Shown here in pieces: positions 1 through 9,960 of a stretch of 37,194 nucleotides of DNA. Source of the stretch: Heliocybe sulcata. Lineage: Eukaryota > Basidiomycota > Agaricomycetes > Gloeophyllales > Gloeophyllaceae. Positions within the stretch are counted from its first letter, which is position 1, and the number at the start of each line of letters is the position of its first letter. The DNA is taken from positions 1,339,444 to 1,376,637 of the forward strand of contig ML213509.1 of the NCBI GenBank assembly GCA_004369045.1, read 5' to 3'. The notes under the pieces were generated by a model, which was not told where the DNA came from, did no database searches, and saw only the letters and a program-made list of their open reading frames with translations. Made by a program: the position numbers and the translations under genes.

Positions 1-95
1 ACGATGACATTCAGACTGTACAGGGACCTCCAGCAGGTGCACAGTCACGGGATGCTGATTCTCTGCTTGCAAAACGCGGGATTTCTGATGAGTAA
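1..95 (+). CDS. 3' end of an upstream gene (partial, tentative)
   Basis: A plus-strand frame is already open at base 3 and ends in TAA at 93-95. It reads about 30 residues, including the stretch GPPAGAQSRDADSLL and the terminus KRGISDE. The residue composition (hydrophilic, Ala/Gly/Asp) looks like a normal disordered protein C-terminus rather than random sequence, and the next 380 nt are clearly non-coding. No domain is visible and I cannot name the gene. An alternative is chance openness, since 30 codons without a stop is not strong evidence. Confidence 0.35.
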   Translation, partial: DDIQTVQGPPAGAQSRDADSLLAKRGISDE

Positions 96-477
96 ACATG
101 TAAATACCACTATAGGTATATCTCTTGTTAACTTTATGTTATATTTGCCATGACTTTTATTTTGCCACCTTTCTGCCACCCTTGGCAATTGCCATTTTGC
201 CCGGCAGATGGCAGAAGTGAGCCGTCGGAATTTTGCCATTTGCTCTACATATAGCAGTCTGCCAGTGAGCTTGTGCGCAACGAGCAGAGATTTTGTATAT
301 CAATTTCTTAATAATCGAGTTGTAATCAAGCCGGCGGCATCGTGAAGAAACGCCCCGCAAAGCGATCTGCTTGAAATATAAGACCCACTTCACTCGGAAT
401 GACTAGTCCCGTCCCGTCCGTGGCGCTCACGCACCTCTCCCATCGCCTGAAGACACCGCCCAGACGATCCACGGACC
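96..477 (+). promoter_or_regulatory. upstream region of the MFS transporter with a TGCCA/TGGCA cluster
   Basis: No gene is seen here. Between 146 and 264 the pentamer TGCCA or its complement TGGCA occurs eight times: 146-150, 163-167, 174-178, 183-187, 190-194, 209-213, 234-238 and 260-264. Two of these form the perfect 12-bp palindrome TGGCAATTGCCA at 183-194. An 8-bp inverted repeat, TTCTGCCA (171-178) and TGGCAGAA (209-216), encloses it. The stretch ends about 210 bp before the transporter start codon, so it may be an operator-like array, but no factor can be named from sequence. Confidence 0.4.
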
Positions 478-2050
478 ATGGGCGACACCGTCCTCGAGCA
501 GCAAACCTCCGCCCCTTTGCCAACAGACGAGGTTGATCTGAAGAGAGAGCGTTCAGCAGGCAGCGATGAGACCATAACCAGACGAGATGCAGAGGCGGGA
601 AGTGCATATTCTATAGAAAGGAAAGAAGGCTCCGATGCAGTCGAAGCCCCACCCAGCGATCCTGCATCCTTGCCGGATGGGGGATACGGTTGGGTCGTCG
701 TGGCGAGTGTGTTTTGGGTGAACGCCTTCACTTGGGGAGTCAATGCAGTATGTGATACTTCTGTCTGATGAAATATTTGGCTGAAAGGCATCGTTTTCAG
801 TCATTCTCCATCTATCTATCCCATTACTTGAACAACAATGTGTTTCCCGGTGCGACGAGCCTGGAGTACTCCTTTGTCGGCGGCCTTTCCATCTCCCTCG
901 CTCTATTCATCGCTCCTCTGGCCACTTACGTCTCCCGACACTACACCTTCCGTACTGCCATGTGGATTGGTATCGCTCTGCAGGTCGGCGGCCTCATAGG
1001 CGCGTCATTTACCAAGGAGATATGGCAGCTATTCCTCAGCCAGGGCGTCGCATGCGGATCGGGCATGGGCTTCATCTTCGTGTCCACCTTTGGCATCCCA
1101 TCCCAGTGGTTCTCTCGCCGTAGAGGGATGGCAAATGGTATAGTCACTGCTGGCTCGGGCATCGGCGGCATTATCTGGGCGTTGGGCACCAATGCTATAA
1201 TCCGTAACCTGAGCTTGCAATGGGCTTTCCGTATCACCGCGATTTGCTGCTTCGCCGTCAATACTACTGCGTCGCTGCTCATCAGAGATCGCAATAAACA
1301 CGTGCAGCCGAACCAGAAGCCCTTCGACCTCAAGATCCTAGTTCGGCCTGAATATATACTCGTCATGCTGTGGGGCGTATTCAGTATGCTGGGCTATATC
1401 GTCCTCCTGTATTCCCTGCCGAATTATGCCATCCTACAGGGAATGACAACTGACCAAGCGTCGGTCGTGGGAGCCATGCTGAGTCTTGGGATGACCTTCG
1501 GGCGACCGCTCGTTGGGGGTTTCTCGGATTGGACAGGTCGAATCAATATGGCTACGGGCGCTACATGGTTTGTTGCCTTCACAGTCTTCGCTATCTGGAT
1601 CCCGGCGAAGACCTATGGACCCTTGATATTCTTCGCCATCATAAATGGAGCCGTTTGCGGTACCTTCTGGACGGTACGTGTGATATCCTTCTGGACCATT
1701 GGAGTTTGGTGAAGACTGATATCCTCTTTATCCAGTGCGCAGGGTCAGTGTCGGCGGAAGTTGTCGGCCTCAAAGATCTCCCCTCAGCACTGTCCCTTCT
1801 TTGGTTGTCCGTTGTCCCGCCATGTATATTCAGCGAGGCAATCGGGCTTGAAATGCGCGAGGACAACGGACGCGACAGTTACCTCCCAGTTCAGATTTTC
1901 GTGGGCGTCATGTACATCGCTGCGGGGACATGCATGTATTTGGTACGCGCGTGGAAGATCACACAGAACGTCAATCAGAGGGAAGGGTACTCTGGGCGGA
2001 GAAGTATCAATTGGTGGATGAAGGTACTGCTCGCTCGGGGGAAGGTGTAG
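478..2050 (+). CDS. MFS monocarboxylate transporter-like protein (MCT/SLC16 family)
   Basis: Predicted proton-linked carboxylate or similar small-molecule transporter of the plasma membrane, 485 aa. Exons: 478-747, 801-1673 and 1736-2050; introns are 53 and 62 nt with GT-AG ends and phases that close exactly. The N-terminus (residues 1-65) is hydrophilic. The family signature DGGYGW follows at 67-72, starting TM1, and about 12 hydrophobic helices come after it. FSRRRGMANGIVTAGSGIGG, on the loop after TM4, is typical of fungal Mch/MCT proteins. The last exon could instead lose a 53-nt intron (2023-2075) and stop at 2093, giving a tail of LRALG. I prefer 2050 because a basic ARGKV-type end is usual. 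The substrate cannot be told from sequence; yeast Mch paralogues often do not move monocarboxylates. Confidence 0.9.
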
Positions 2051-2799
2051 AAACTGGGCAACGGACGCTGCGCAGCTTCGCGCTCTGGGGTGATCTCGGA
2101 GATGGTGATGAGGCTACAATCCCAGGCATGCAACTTCGGCTGCATAGAGATTACGCGTAACTTATCATTATTCACCTTGTAATTGTCTGACGCTTATTCT
2201 TTGGACCTTCCAGCGGCAATGGTCATTTTAAGTGCCGCGGGTGTGACCAGGTCACGTGCCCGTATCCTGTCACATCTGTTTGCAGCTCAGACTGGCATGT
2301 CTATCCGGAGGACATACAGATATGTCTTGAACGCAATGACACGACATGCAAACATAGTCACGTTGCCTTCAGCGATGTGCTGCTTCCCATAGAACCCCTT
2401 TCGACGACTCTAAAGACAGTAACCTAAAGACGTCCCAGGAATTTTCACATATCGTCTCGCACCCTTGACGCTTTTGCTAATGTCAAGCTTCAAGCATTAG
2501 GCTCCGATCCAGGTCTTTAGGTTACGTCGATTCCTCCTCGTCTGTCTGTATGAGCCTCATGCCTGGTGGTCTCTGCCAGGGTGCCACCATGCCGTCTTCC
2601 TCGCGTGTCTTTTTCGCCAACGGATTTCTGCCTTCGCAAGAGAAAAGCCATCAGGCCGGCTATGCTTGCAAATGAATTCTCCTCCGTGACCGATTCTCTA
2701 ATTCCGTCATTGCGTTCATCAAATGCTGTCCGACTGTCGCCTTGTCGGAGCTCTGACTCAGGACTGGGTTGCCACGGCCGTCAATGACGATCCCCGCCT
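2051..2799. other. intergenic stretch without a recognisable gene
   Basis: Short frames here show no family resemblance. The one structured element is a perfect 13-bp inverted repeat at 2419-2431 and 2513-2525. The right part (from about 2700) may be the badly decayed 5' portion of the kinase-like relic that follows, but I cannot align it convincingly. Confidence 0.5.
2419..2525. repeat. 13-bp perfect inverted repeat around an 81-nt spacer
   Basis: GTAACCTAAAGAC at 2419-2431 is matched by its exact complement GTCTTTAGGTTAC at 2513-2525. The match does not extend on either side. A second CTAAAGAC lies just before the left arm (2410-2417). It could be the termini of a very small MITE-like insertion or just a hairpin. 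No target-site duplication is evident. Confidence 0.5.
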
Positions 2800-3440
2800 G
2801 GACTTGCAAGTCCCTTGGTCTACGAGGCGTTTCGAATCCCTCTAGATTCTAGAGTGACGACTGGGCACATCGTCATAGAGTACATCGATGCTCCTGATTG
2901 TGATGTGAACGACTCCGGACTTAGGACTAAAGCTGTACAAACGCTGATCAGCCTCTCAGTTCCTAGGGATGTACCCGGACCTGTCGGCGGACGTTTCTTC
3001 AAACACTCCTTCTTCGTCAATTGTGTTCAAATTACAGCTATGGCCCTGTCGCAGAGTTAAAGAAGCACATCAACTTGGTCAGTCTGTACCGGTCCCATCA
3101 CCTGCCTATATGACATATGAATACGCCAGATGCTGGAGAGTGTGTCTGATTAGAGGCGAGTCAGTTTACTGACTCTGAAGGCGGTTTGGACATCAACTGC
3201 GGCAATTTCAAGAAGATCGAGGACAGTGCCTTGGTGGCCCTAAATTTTGCGCGACGTGCTTCTTGCCCCCCGTCTCCTTATATCTGGTAATTTGCTGGTA
3301 ATGCATGTCTGTCGACCCCTTCACCCAGAATGTCACACATTATCTCTAGTATCCGTATCCGAAGCCGGACGATATGCCAACCGTGTTGGCTGTCGCTGAT
3401 TATTTGACTCAGTATGACCCTAAGGGAATCAGGTCAGCCC
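2800..3440 (+). pseudogene. relic of a kinase-like (APH/choline-kinase fold type) gene
   Basis: Three blocks in plus-strand frames match, in order, a protein type common in agaricomycetes. Block one (2815-3027) reads VYEAFRIP, then IVIEYIDAPDCD, then PGPVGGRFFKHSFFV. Block two, in a shifted frame (about 3039-3078), reads SYGPVAELKKHINLV. Block three reads GLDINCGNFKKIED (about 3184-3225) and later PFTQNVTHYL, an in-frame TAG, then YPKPDDMPTVLAVADYLTQY (about 3314-3412). Known: these resemble the lobe linker, the catalytic-loop region (D-N-N/G-N-F) and the C-terminal helices of aminoglycoside phosphotransferase-like proteins. Frameshifts, the stop and the lack of an intact N-lobe indicate a pseudogene. 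The family name rests on recall only. Confidence 0.55.
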
Positions 3441-3838
3441 TTGTAGCTTTTGTTTTCTAACGCAGACTAACTTCCTCCTGGATTCTTCAAGCATGAAATG
3501 TATGACCATCCTCCATAATTTGTCGAAGCTGATTACCTTGACTAAGTACGCCTGACTTGGATGAGTGGAGGTATATTAATTCAGGCCAGGGATGGCTGAC
3601 GATGGAGGTCAATATATCTGCAAATATTAGAAAGATTCTGCGCGCGAATAAGTCATGCAACAATTGAATATTGATCATCGATCAAATTGCGACCGTGACG
3701 TCAGACGTGCATCGTCGGCTAGAGGGCCCGTTGACCTACTTTGGCGGACGTTCAATATTCAATATTCAATGTTCAGGGGCGTTCTCAGCTCGAGTATATA
3801 AAGACTAGCCATACATACAGCTCGTTCATTGCAGCAGC
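3441..3838 (+). promoter_or_regulatory. promoter region of the first GST: CRE palindrome, TTCAATAT repeat, TATA box
   Basis: The perfect bZIP/CRE palindrome TGACGTCA lies at 3696-3703, about 135 bp before the TATA-like TATATAAAG (3795-3803), which is itself 36 bp before the start codon at 3839. Between them TTCAATAT is repeated in tandem about three times (3751-3775). The left part (3441-3660) shows nothing clear. A bZIP site before a GST would fit stress control; that is inference. Confidence 0.5.
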
Positions 3839-4631
3839 ATGTCCGAAATCGTGCTGTACGACATTCCAAGAAAAGACCTAGAGTCAGGTCCATGGTCTCC
3901 GAATACCTTAAAGACCAGGTGAGCCGTCGTCGGAAACAGGCAAAAAGCAGATATTGAAGCGACACTGTCACAGGCAGGCTCTAAAATTCAAGGGACTACC
4001 GTATAAGACTGTCTGGGTAGAATATCCGGACATTGCTTCAGTCTGCCAAAAGATAGGCGCGACTTCTACCAAGACGACACCGGACGGCAATCCCTTGTAT
4101 ACTGTGCCCACCATTTACGATCCTGCTACTGAAAGGGCGGTATCAGATTCCTATACCATCACCGAGTACCTTGATGCGACATACCCGAGTACTCCCCGGC
4201 TAATTCCAGTGGGCACCGAGGGTCTGCAGGCGGCGTTCTACGCTGCTTTCCAAGATGCAGGTTTCTTCAAGCTGATACCTGCATTCGCACCGTTGATCGG
4301 TACGTTGCTGAACCCGCCTAGTGCGGAGTACTTCTACGGCAACACCGGCAGAAAGGAGGCGTTAGCGCCATGGAGACCTGAGGATCCTAACCGGGACGAA
4401 TTTATTCAAGCGGGGAAGCAAGGCTTTGATGTGATTGCTGGGTGGTACGAAAAGGCAGGCGAAGGGAAACTGTTCATCATGGGAGATACCCCGTCGTGGG
4501 CGGACATAGTCGTGGCGTCTTATTTTGCGTCCGTTCGGAATATCTTTGGAAGGAATTCGAAGGAGTGGAAAGAGATAACTACTTGGCACGATGGCAGATG
4601 GGAGAAGTTGCTAGCGGTATTGGATGAGTAA
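3839..4631 (+). CDS. glutathione transferase, fungal FuA class (LigE/etherase-like), copy 1
   Basis: Cytosolic GST-fold enzyme of 245 aa, expected to use glutathione on aromatic or lignin-derived compounds. Exons 3839-3918 and 3974-4631; the intron is 55 nt and phase 2. Residues 1-90 are the thioredoxin-fold half: LYDIP at 6-10, then WSPNTLKTR at 19-27, which is the LigE/FuA active-site segment with Ser20 as candidate catalytic residue. The cis-proline stretch TVPTIYDP follows (Pro72), and the glutathione-binding acid-Ser pair is D85-S86 before YTITEYLDATYPSTPRL. The helical C-terminal half ends with FIMGDTPSWADI, typical of the family. Copy 2 has Trp where this protein has Leu24. A TATA box and CRE lie upstream. 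Class assignment is by motif recall. Confidence 0.85.
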
Positions 4632-4881
4632 AGTAGTACAGTTTATGCCGTGTCCATGGCCAAAGGTGAATGGTTGTTATTTAAACCTGAAATGGGAGGT
4701 TACTTGCTTGTTCAGGAATCAAAGTGCTTTCTGTCACGCCGTTACAGTAACCGAAGGCGACTTTCTTGTGCGCTGCAGCCACACTCAAGTCTTTATATTA
4801 GCTTTAACGGGAGCTGGTCTTGCTTTCCAGCACCGGGTAACCGATCACTGCTCTTTACTTTGACCGTCTGGCGGATATAGC

Positions 4882-6021
4882 ATGTGTGTAGCTGCGTCTA
4901 TACCGGAAGGGGATCTCGTGGATGCTCTCAATACCCTGCTTGCAGCCTTGCACTTGCCATTCATCTTGGTGTCGCCGAGCGACCTCATCCCTTCTCTTCT
5001 CCTTGCCATTCTCGAGTCTATTCTTCGCTCGCGCCTTCCTATCCCGGCAGATATAAGGGAGTCGCGGACTTCGTCTGACAAGATCCAAGCCATGAAGATA
5101 TTCTTGGGCGTTCTTGAGAGCGATATTATTGGAGAGAACGTCGGTCTTAGTGATATGGATCCAAGGAGACTCGCCGCCGGGGAGCATGAAGAGGTCGTCT
5201 TCGTCGCAGAGGTGCTGTGCTGGCTGGGTACAAAGCGCGGTCTAGGATGCCTTGCCGGGTCTGTACCCAGCAATGCGCAGGTTCCTCCGATGGACTTTGT
5301 TGGTCGCGCCAGACCTCAGTCTCCATTCACGCATACGACAATTACGGGCAGTCCGCATACGACATATTCATTTCAAGGAGAGGTGGCCGCGTCTGCATCG
5401 GATACAACCTGCCCGACCGTGTCGGCGTCACCCACCAATACAGAATCTACAATTCTGGAGGGGCCGGACCGGAATAGTGTTGGTACATCGCGGCGGTCTC
5501 CTATGTGCATACATGAAATTGACGAACCGTCCTTCCTCGCGGAATTTGCTGGGAGACTGCATCAACATAGGGGAGACGCTACTCAGCCAGCAAGCACGCC
5601 GACAGGGGCCTCTTCAACATCTCACTGCGATAGTTCGTTTGACGAAACGCGCTTATCAGGATATCCACAAGCTGCGCCCTTCCGGCGCAGCGGCTTGCTG
5701 GACGAGGTCGATATCGATACTGAATTGAAGTCTTTTGAGTCTAGCAAACTTGAAGGCGGTTGCTCGACTCCGCGTCCCAGGAAAAGTGCTGCTGGAGTAA
5801 GTTATGACCTCTTCCTCTTTTGTTATACGTCCGTCAAACTCCTTTGCACCCAGGGTCGGCAGCCGTCTTTAACAACCGCATACTCGACACTAACAAAACA
5901 CAACTCGCCAAATCAACATAGACTCGCTCTACTGAACGAAAGAGCCCGACTCCTGAGCGAGCTCGCAAGTCTGAAACTCGATGATCCAGTCGCGGGGTCA
6001 CCCCGGCCTCGGATACGCTGA
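4882..6021 (+). CDS. DUF5745/CEP95-like protein with C-terminal coiled coil
   Basis: About 360 aa. Exons 4882-5796 and 5854-6021, joined across a 57-nt intron with canonical GTAAGT and CAG. The intron length is a multiple of three and has no stop, so reading through it would add 19 residues. Residues 8-125 (from LVDALNTLLAALHLP through LLLAILESIL to VVFVAEVLCWLG) look like the helical DUF5745 domain found in fungi and in the N-terminus of human CEP95, a centrosomal protein. The middle is Ser/Thr/Pro-rich and low in structure. The end, ALLNERARLLSELASL, has heptad character. A microtubule-organising role is only suggested by the family. The start at 4882 is the first ATG before the domain. Confidence 0.6.
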   Translation: MCVAASIPEGDLVDALNTLLAALHLPFILVSPSDLIPSLLLAILESILRSRLPIPADIRESRTSSDKIQAMKIFLGVLESDIIGENVGLSDMDPRRLAAGEHEEVVFVAEVLCWLGTKRGLGCLAGSVPSNAQVPPMDFVGRARPQSPFTHTTITGSPHTTYSFQGEVAASASDTTCPTVSASPTNTESTILEGPDRNSVGTSRRSPMCIHEIDEPSFLAEFAGRLHQHRGDATQPASTPTGASSTSHCDSSFDETRLSGYPQAAPFRRSGLLDEVDIDTELKSFESSKLEGGCSTPRPRKSAAGVSYDLFLFCYTSVKLLCTQGRQPSLTTAYSTLTKHNSPNQHRLALLNERARLLSELASLKLDDPVAGSPRPRIR

Positions 6022-6261
6022 GACATTCTGGGCGTTTGTTTGGGTTTCACATGCAGCTAGTCTATGTGTGCTGGACTGGCAGATCCTGAACTCCCTTTGT
6101 TGGAAGCTGTCGCACATATTGTCTCCAGTCTCATGTGCGACCCTCATTGTTCCCTGCGGCACCTCGTGACATCTAGTCATTGTTTTGCAAGCACCTTCTG
6201 TGTTCCGACAGACTTTATCACTGCGAGGCCGTTTTTGCGATGGTCTATCATCACTTTCTTC

Positions 6262-7073
6262 ATGGTTGCTCGTCGTCGCCCTCCGCTCGCGCCCCTCCGC
6301 TTAGGGAGCATCTCCGAGGAGGAAGCCCCAGGTGTTCTCAACCTAGGCGCGGAAACACCTTCGTCGATTCTTGAACCATCTTCAGCTGCGGTTGGCTTGT
6401 CCCCAGACGAGTGGAGTAGAGCTGGAATTGCCGCAAATACGAACATACCGGCGAGAAGGAGAAGCTGGAGAAGCTTGTCGTGGCTGCAAGAGCCGCATAG
6501 GAGGAAGTTCGTCAGGACGCAGGTCGAGGGCGACTGTGGTATATGGTAAACATACATCGCAGTTTTGTGTGATCACGAAACCTGACTGTTTACCTTTGAC
6601 CAGCTTCGAGTACGCCATTTTTCCGGTTCGGGTAAAGTGCTGCCTCCAGCTTTTCTGCTTTGCGCACCTCTCAGACGTACGTCTCTCTTTTCCCAAATGA
6701 ATGCTGCGAGTAGCTCAATTTTTCATCTCAGTGGCTCGGATCTGAGCAATCTGATGGGCTATGTCCGGCCTGTAGAAGCCCTTGCAGCATCAGTAGAGAC
6801 ACGATATCCCTCATTTCGGCTGGGTCGCAGCACACTGCAGACGAAGAAGCTCCTTCATCGGCGCAGAATTACTGTCGTGGCCCTGGAAGAAAGGTCGCAA
6901 TATTGCTGCCTATATGTCCTCCTGCGACTCCTCGCTCGCCTGGTATACTGAAGTATAGGCCACGTCGTAATTTTGTACAAGACCTTAAGGACGACCAAGG
7001 GTTGAGCATTGGCAGAGTTTTTGAATACCTCGCCGTCGCAGTGGTTCTGCTGGTACTTTTCAGTGGTTCATAG
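6262..7073 (+). CDS. RING-type zinc-finger protein with C-terminal membrane anchor
   Basis: Assembled from three exons: 6262-6545, 6604-6676 and 6732-7073 (introns 58 and 55 nt; donors GTAAAC and GTACGT). Phases close to give 232 aa. Only the splicing reveals the domain. The first exon ends ...VEGDCGI, the junction makes Cys95, and exon two reads on as FEYAIFPVRVKCC. Putative zinc ligands are C92, C95, C107, C108, C113, H116, C130 and C133 (the last pair as CPACR). The usual His-then-Cys of a RING is replaced by C113-x2-H116. Residues about 213-228 (YLAVAVVLLVLF) form one hydrophobic helix at the very end, as in tail-anchored E3 ligases. The N-terminus is basic and disordered. The E3 ubiquitin ligase role is inferred. 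Confidence 0.7.
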
Positions 7074-7248
7074 ACTGCATGAAATCCGTAGCACACGTCA
7101 AGGATAGTCTGTTAGCTAGCGTAGTCAATAGTAACTGTAGTCGTGTAGGATATCTCATGGGTACTGGGGAGTAAAGGAAAGATGACCGTGTGAAACAGGC
7201 CGGTCTAGTATCTTCTTCCCATTAATATTCTTCTCTTCCTCTAGACGC

Positions 7249-8911
7249 ATGTCCGCCGCCATTCCTCTCTCCGCAATAAGAACTTCGGTTACCTCTCAAT
7301 TCCTTTCTGAAGATAACCACGATACCCCGGTCGAGAATGTGGAGGACGTATTCCCAACTTCGACGTCCTTCGACCATGGCGGCGACGACGTAGCGCACAT
7401 TCACCCGCGCTGGAAACGTGACTTGTACGAGTTGCTCGAAAGGCCGACTTCTTCGCCCTCTGCTTTCATGGTCCATGTGCTCACAACGTCGCTAATCGTT
7501 GCGTCGGCCCTGGTGACTGTGACGGAGACTGTCCCGGCTTTCCATCATATATCTGGCGGTCTTTGGTTTGGCTTGGAGACCAGTTTGGTTGCGCTTTTCA
7601 CAGTGGAATACGTTGCTAGATGCACAGCAAGGTCGTACTCCCTCGGTGCATTTGTTGCATGGATTACTTGTGAGTCTCGATATGTCTGGTTCGGATATCG
7701 CGTTCAATGGAAGTCCGCAGCTTTCTTCGGAATCATAGACCTGTTGGCTATTCTACCTTATTACATTGAGATCGGCCTCCAACAAGATACAGTGAGTTCC
7801 AGTGAGCCCTTTTCTAGTTTCCCGACCAACCCCTGGATGCAGTCTGTTCTTTTCCGATTCTCTATACTCCGTACATTTCGTCTTGTCCGCGTCTTTAGAC
7901 CCTTCCGGTACAATAATACGCTCTTACTGTATGTGGCTCTTAAATTTTTGAATAAATTATATGTTGAGCATCCTTCTAGAACTATCGAAGTCATGTTCCT
8001 TTCCTTCAGAAGATCGCAGCATGCTCTTCTAGCGTTGAGCTTCTTCGTGCTCATGGTCCTGACGGTCTTTAGTACGCTGTTGTAGGTGCATATGTCAGAT
8101 AAGAGAATATTCAACACTCATAATTCCGCAGATACTTCGCAGAGCGTGGAACATGGGATGAAACCTTGGAGACATTCGTTGATGTGTACGGCGATCCTAG
8201 TCAATTCTCAGTGCGTGGAGTTCGAGTCTCCATCTCTTTCCAAGGATCTTATCATTTGCACGGCAACAGTCTATTCCAGGAGCTGCATGGTGAGTATATC
8301 CTTATTTTTGTGCAGTGCTATACCGACTCTCTTATCTGGTTCGCAGGTTTGTACTAGTCAGTATGTATCAATCAATCTTCTGCTGGTTTATCATGCCCTT
8401 ATTCCTCTTAACAGCAATAACGACTGTGGGCTATGGCGAAATCACTCCGCGTTCCTTCCTGGGCCGACTGATCACCCTACCCCTTCTACTCTTCGGGCTC
8501 CTGTTGATCGCTCTCCCGAGTTTTGTGCTAGGGCGCGAGTTCAGTATAGTATGGGCCAGGATGACGCGAAACCAGGTATGCATCTCGACATATTGCGTGT
8601 GTGTCGGGATTGCTTACCATTCCGTTTCCTTTCTGATATTTATATACTCTGACCCGCACTGTCGATCCTAGGGACGCAACATAGCTGACCTCGGGACAAA
8701 CGCTTCTCTAGCTAATCTCGACGAAACTCTCGCTGCATCGGATGGCTCACGCGATCGCGATTTGACAAACCGCAAGCTCGCACAGAACCAGGCGGAGTTA
8801 AGTCGCCAGATTACTGAACTCAGGACGGCGCTCCATATGCAAAACGAGACACTCAGGACGTTGCTTGAGATAGCGGAAGGCAAGCGGTCTGCGAACGAAA
8901 TCGGGTCGTAG
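7249..8911 (+). CDS. voltage-gated potassium channel (Kv-type, six TM helices)
   Basis: Membrane K+ channel subunit of 414 aa. Exons: 7249-7669, 7721-7928, 7980-8081, 8132-8210, 8270-8289, 8347-8360, 8415-8575 and 8672-8911. Introns are 50-59 nt except the last (96 nt). Every junction is in phase, and together they give the continuous pore SSIPGAAWFVLVTITTVGYG. S1-S3 lie at about 73-157. S4 has regularly spaced Arg (R186, R191, R194, R197, R200, R203). S5 is at 226-246, the selectivity filter TVGYG at 285-289 and S6 at about 301-322. The C-terminal tail has a short coiled coil (ELSRQITELRTAL onward). Two exons of 20 and 14 nt build the pore helix. An acidic His/Asp-rich N-terminus precedes S1; no T1 domain is visible. 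Confidence 0.92.
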
Positions 8912-9960
8912 CCAGGGTTCGACACCTCTTGTCACGACGGAATGGTCACAGATGGACCGGCATACAGATCACCTGTCATGTTCCCTCAGGATTCTGCTTT
9001 AGCTAGTGAAAGGAACGTCCTTGCGAAAGTCTGGTAAGACGTTACCTCGTCGGATGTGCTGCTGATACCTGAACTGGCTCACAGATATTCTGGTTCGCGC
9101 ATGTGTATGTTTATTTTGGGTAATGTGGGATGCACAAGCGGGTGTTCTTCGGATGATTATTGACACTTGCCTGCGACGGAATGCCCTGAAGTAATTGTCC
9201 GTTATACTTCATTTGTGGTAAATGCGTGCTAGTCGCCGTGAAAGTCTGCGCGGGCGCTTGATCTTCTAATACGAGGCACCGACACGCGCGGTACATCATA
9301 ACGGCCATGCGTCCATGAGGCGACTTCAGCCCCATCTGGAGCACAGCAGAGGCATGATTATATAGACAAAATGCGTTTACAGGCTTGTGCACGGTGAAGA
9401 AGTTCGGACCACGAGAGTAGAGCCGAGCAAGCTGACATACTAAATTGCGAATTTAGGTCCACTCAGCCTCTTACAAACCACACACCGGCCCCACTGCCCC
9501 GCCGTGCACGCCTGGAAAATGCTCGCCGGGTCGAGGGAGATTCTAATGTACGAATAGGCTGTTCGTCTCTCAACTACTGTGTGCGTCGCCGGACCCTTTC
9601 ATACTTCTCATGTTCCGAGCTGGGGAGTCTCATATCTGACGCAAACTATTCCAGGCTCAAAGACATGATTCCGAGCAACACGTCTTGAGAAAAACAGTCC
9701 AGAGATACCGCCAGTCAAAGCCCGAGGGTCCTATCAAATGAAGGCGCTAATATGTATATCCCGCTGTAAGCACTTGTAAGCACTTCCCTGCCACCATCCC
9801 TTCCACGGAGTGTCAGCGGGCACTCGGGGAGAATCTTTCTCAGCAGTAATCGGTCCGAGAGAGTTCACCGAGCATATATATGGAGGAGGCATGTGTGGCC
9901 TCCTCTCATACCGCATCACGCAGCTTTCCAGACAGGAATCACCTCCGTTGAGACAGCGGA
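8912..9960. other. gene-free stretch and promoter of GST copy 2
   Basis: I recognise no gene or relic on either strand in about 1 kb. The minus-strand frame near 9111-9392 has no family resemblance and no splice partners. At the right end a TATA-like TATATATGG (9874-9882) lies 87 bp before the GST start at 9961. A 10-nt unit, TGTAAGCACT, is duplicated in tandem near 9765-9784. Confidence 0.5.

Noticed and set aside
6064-6261. Upstream 66 codons in frame with the RING-type gene
   Set aside because: The sequence lacks any conserved feature and overlaps the 3' region of the previous gene; the ATG at 6262 followed by a basic leader is the simpler start.
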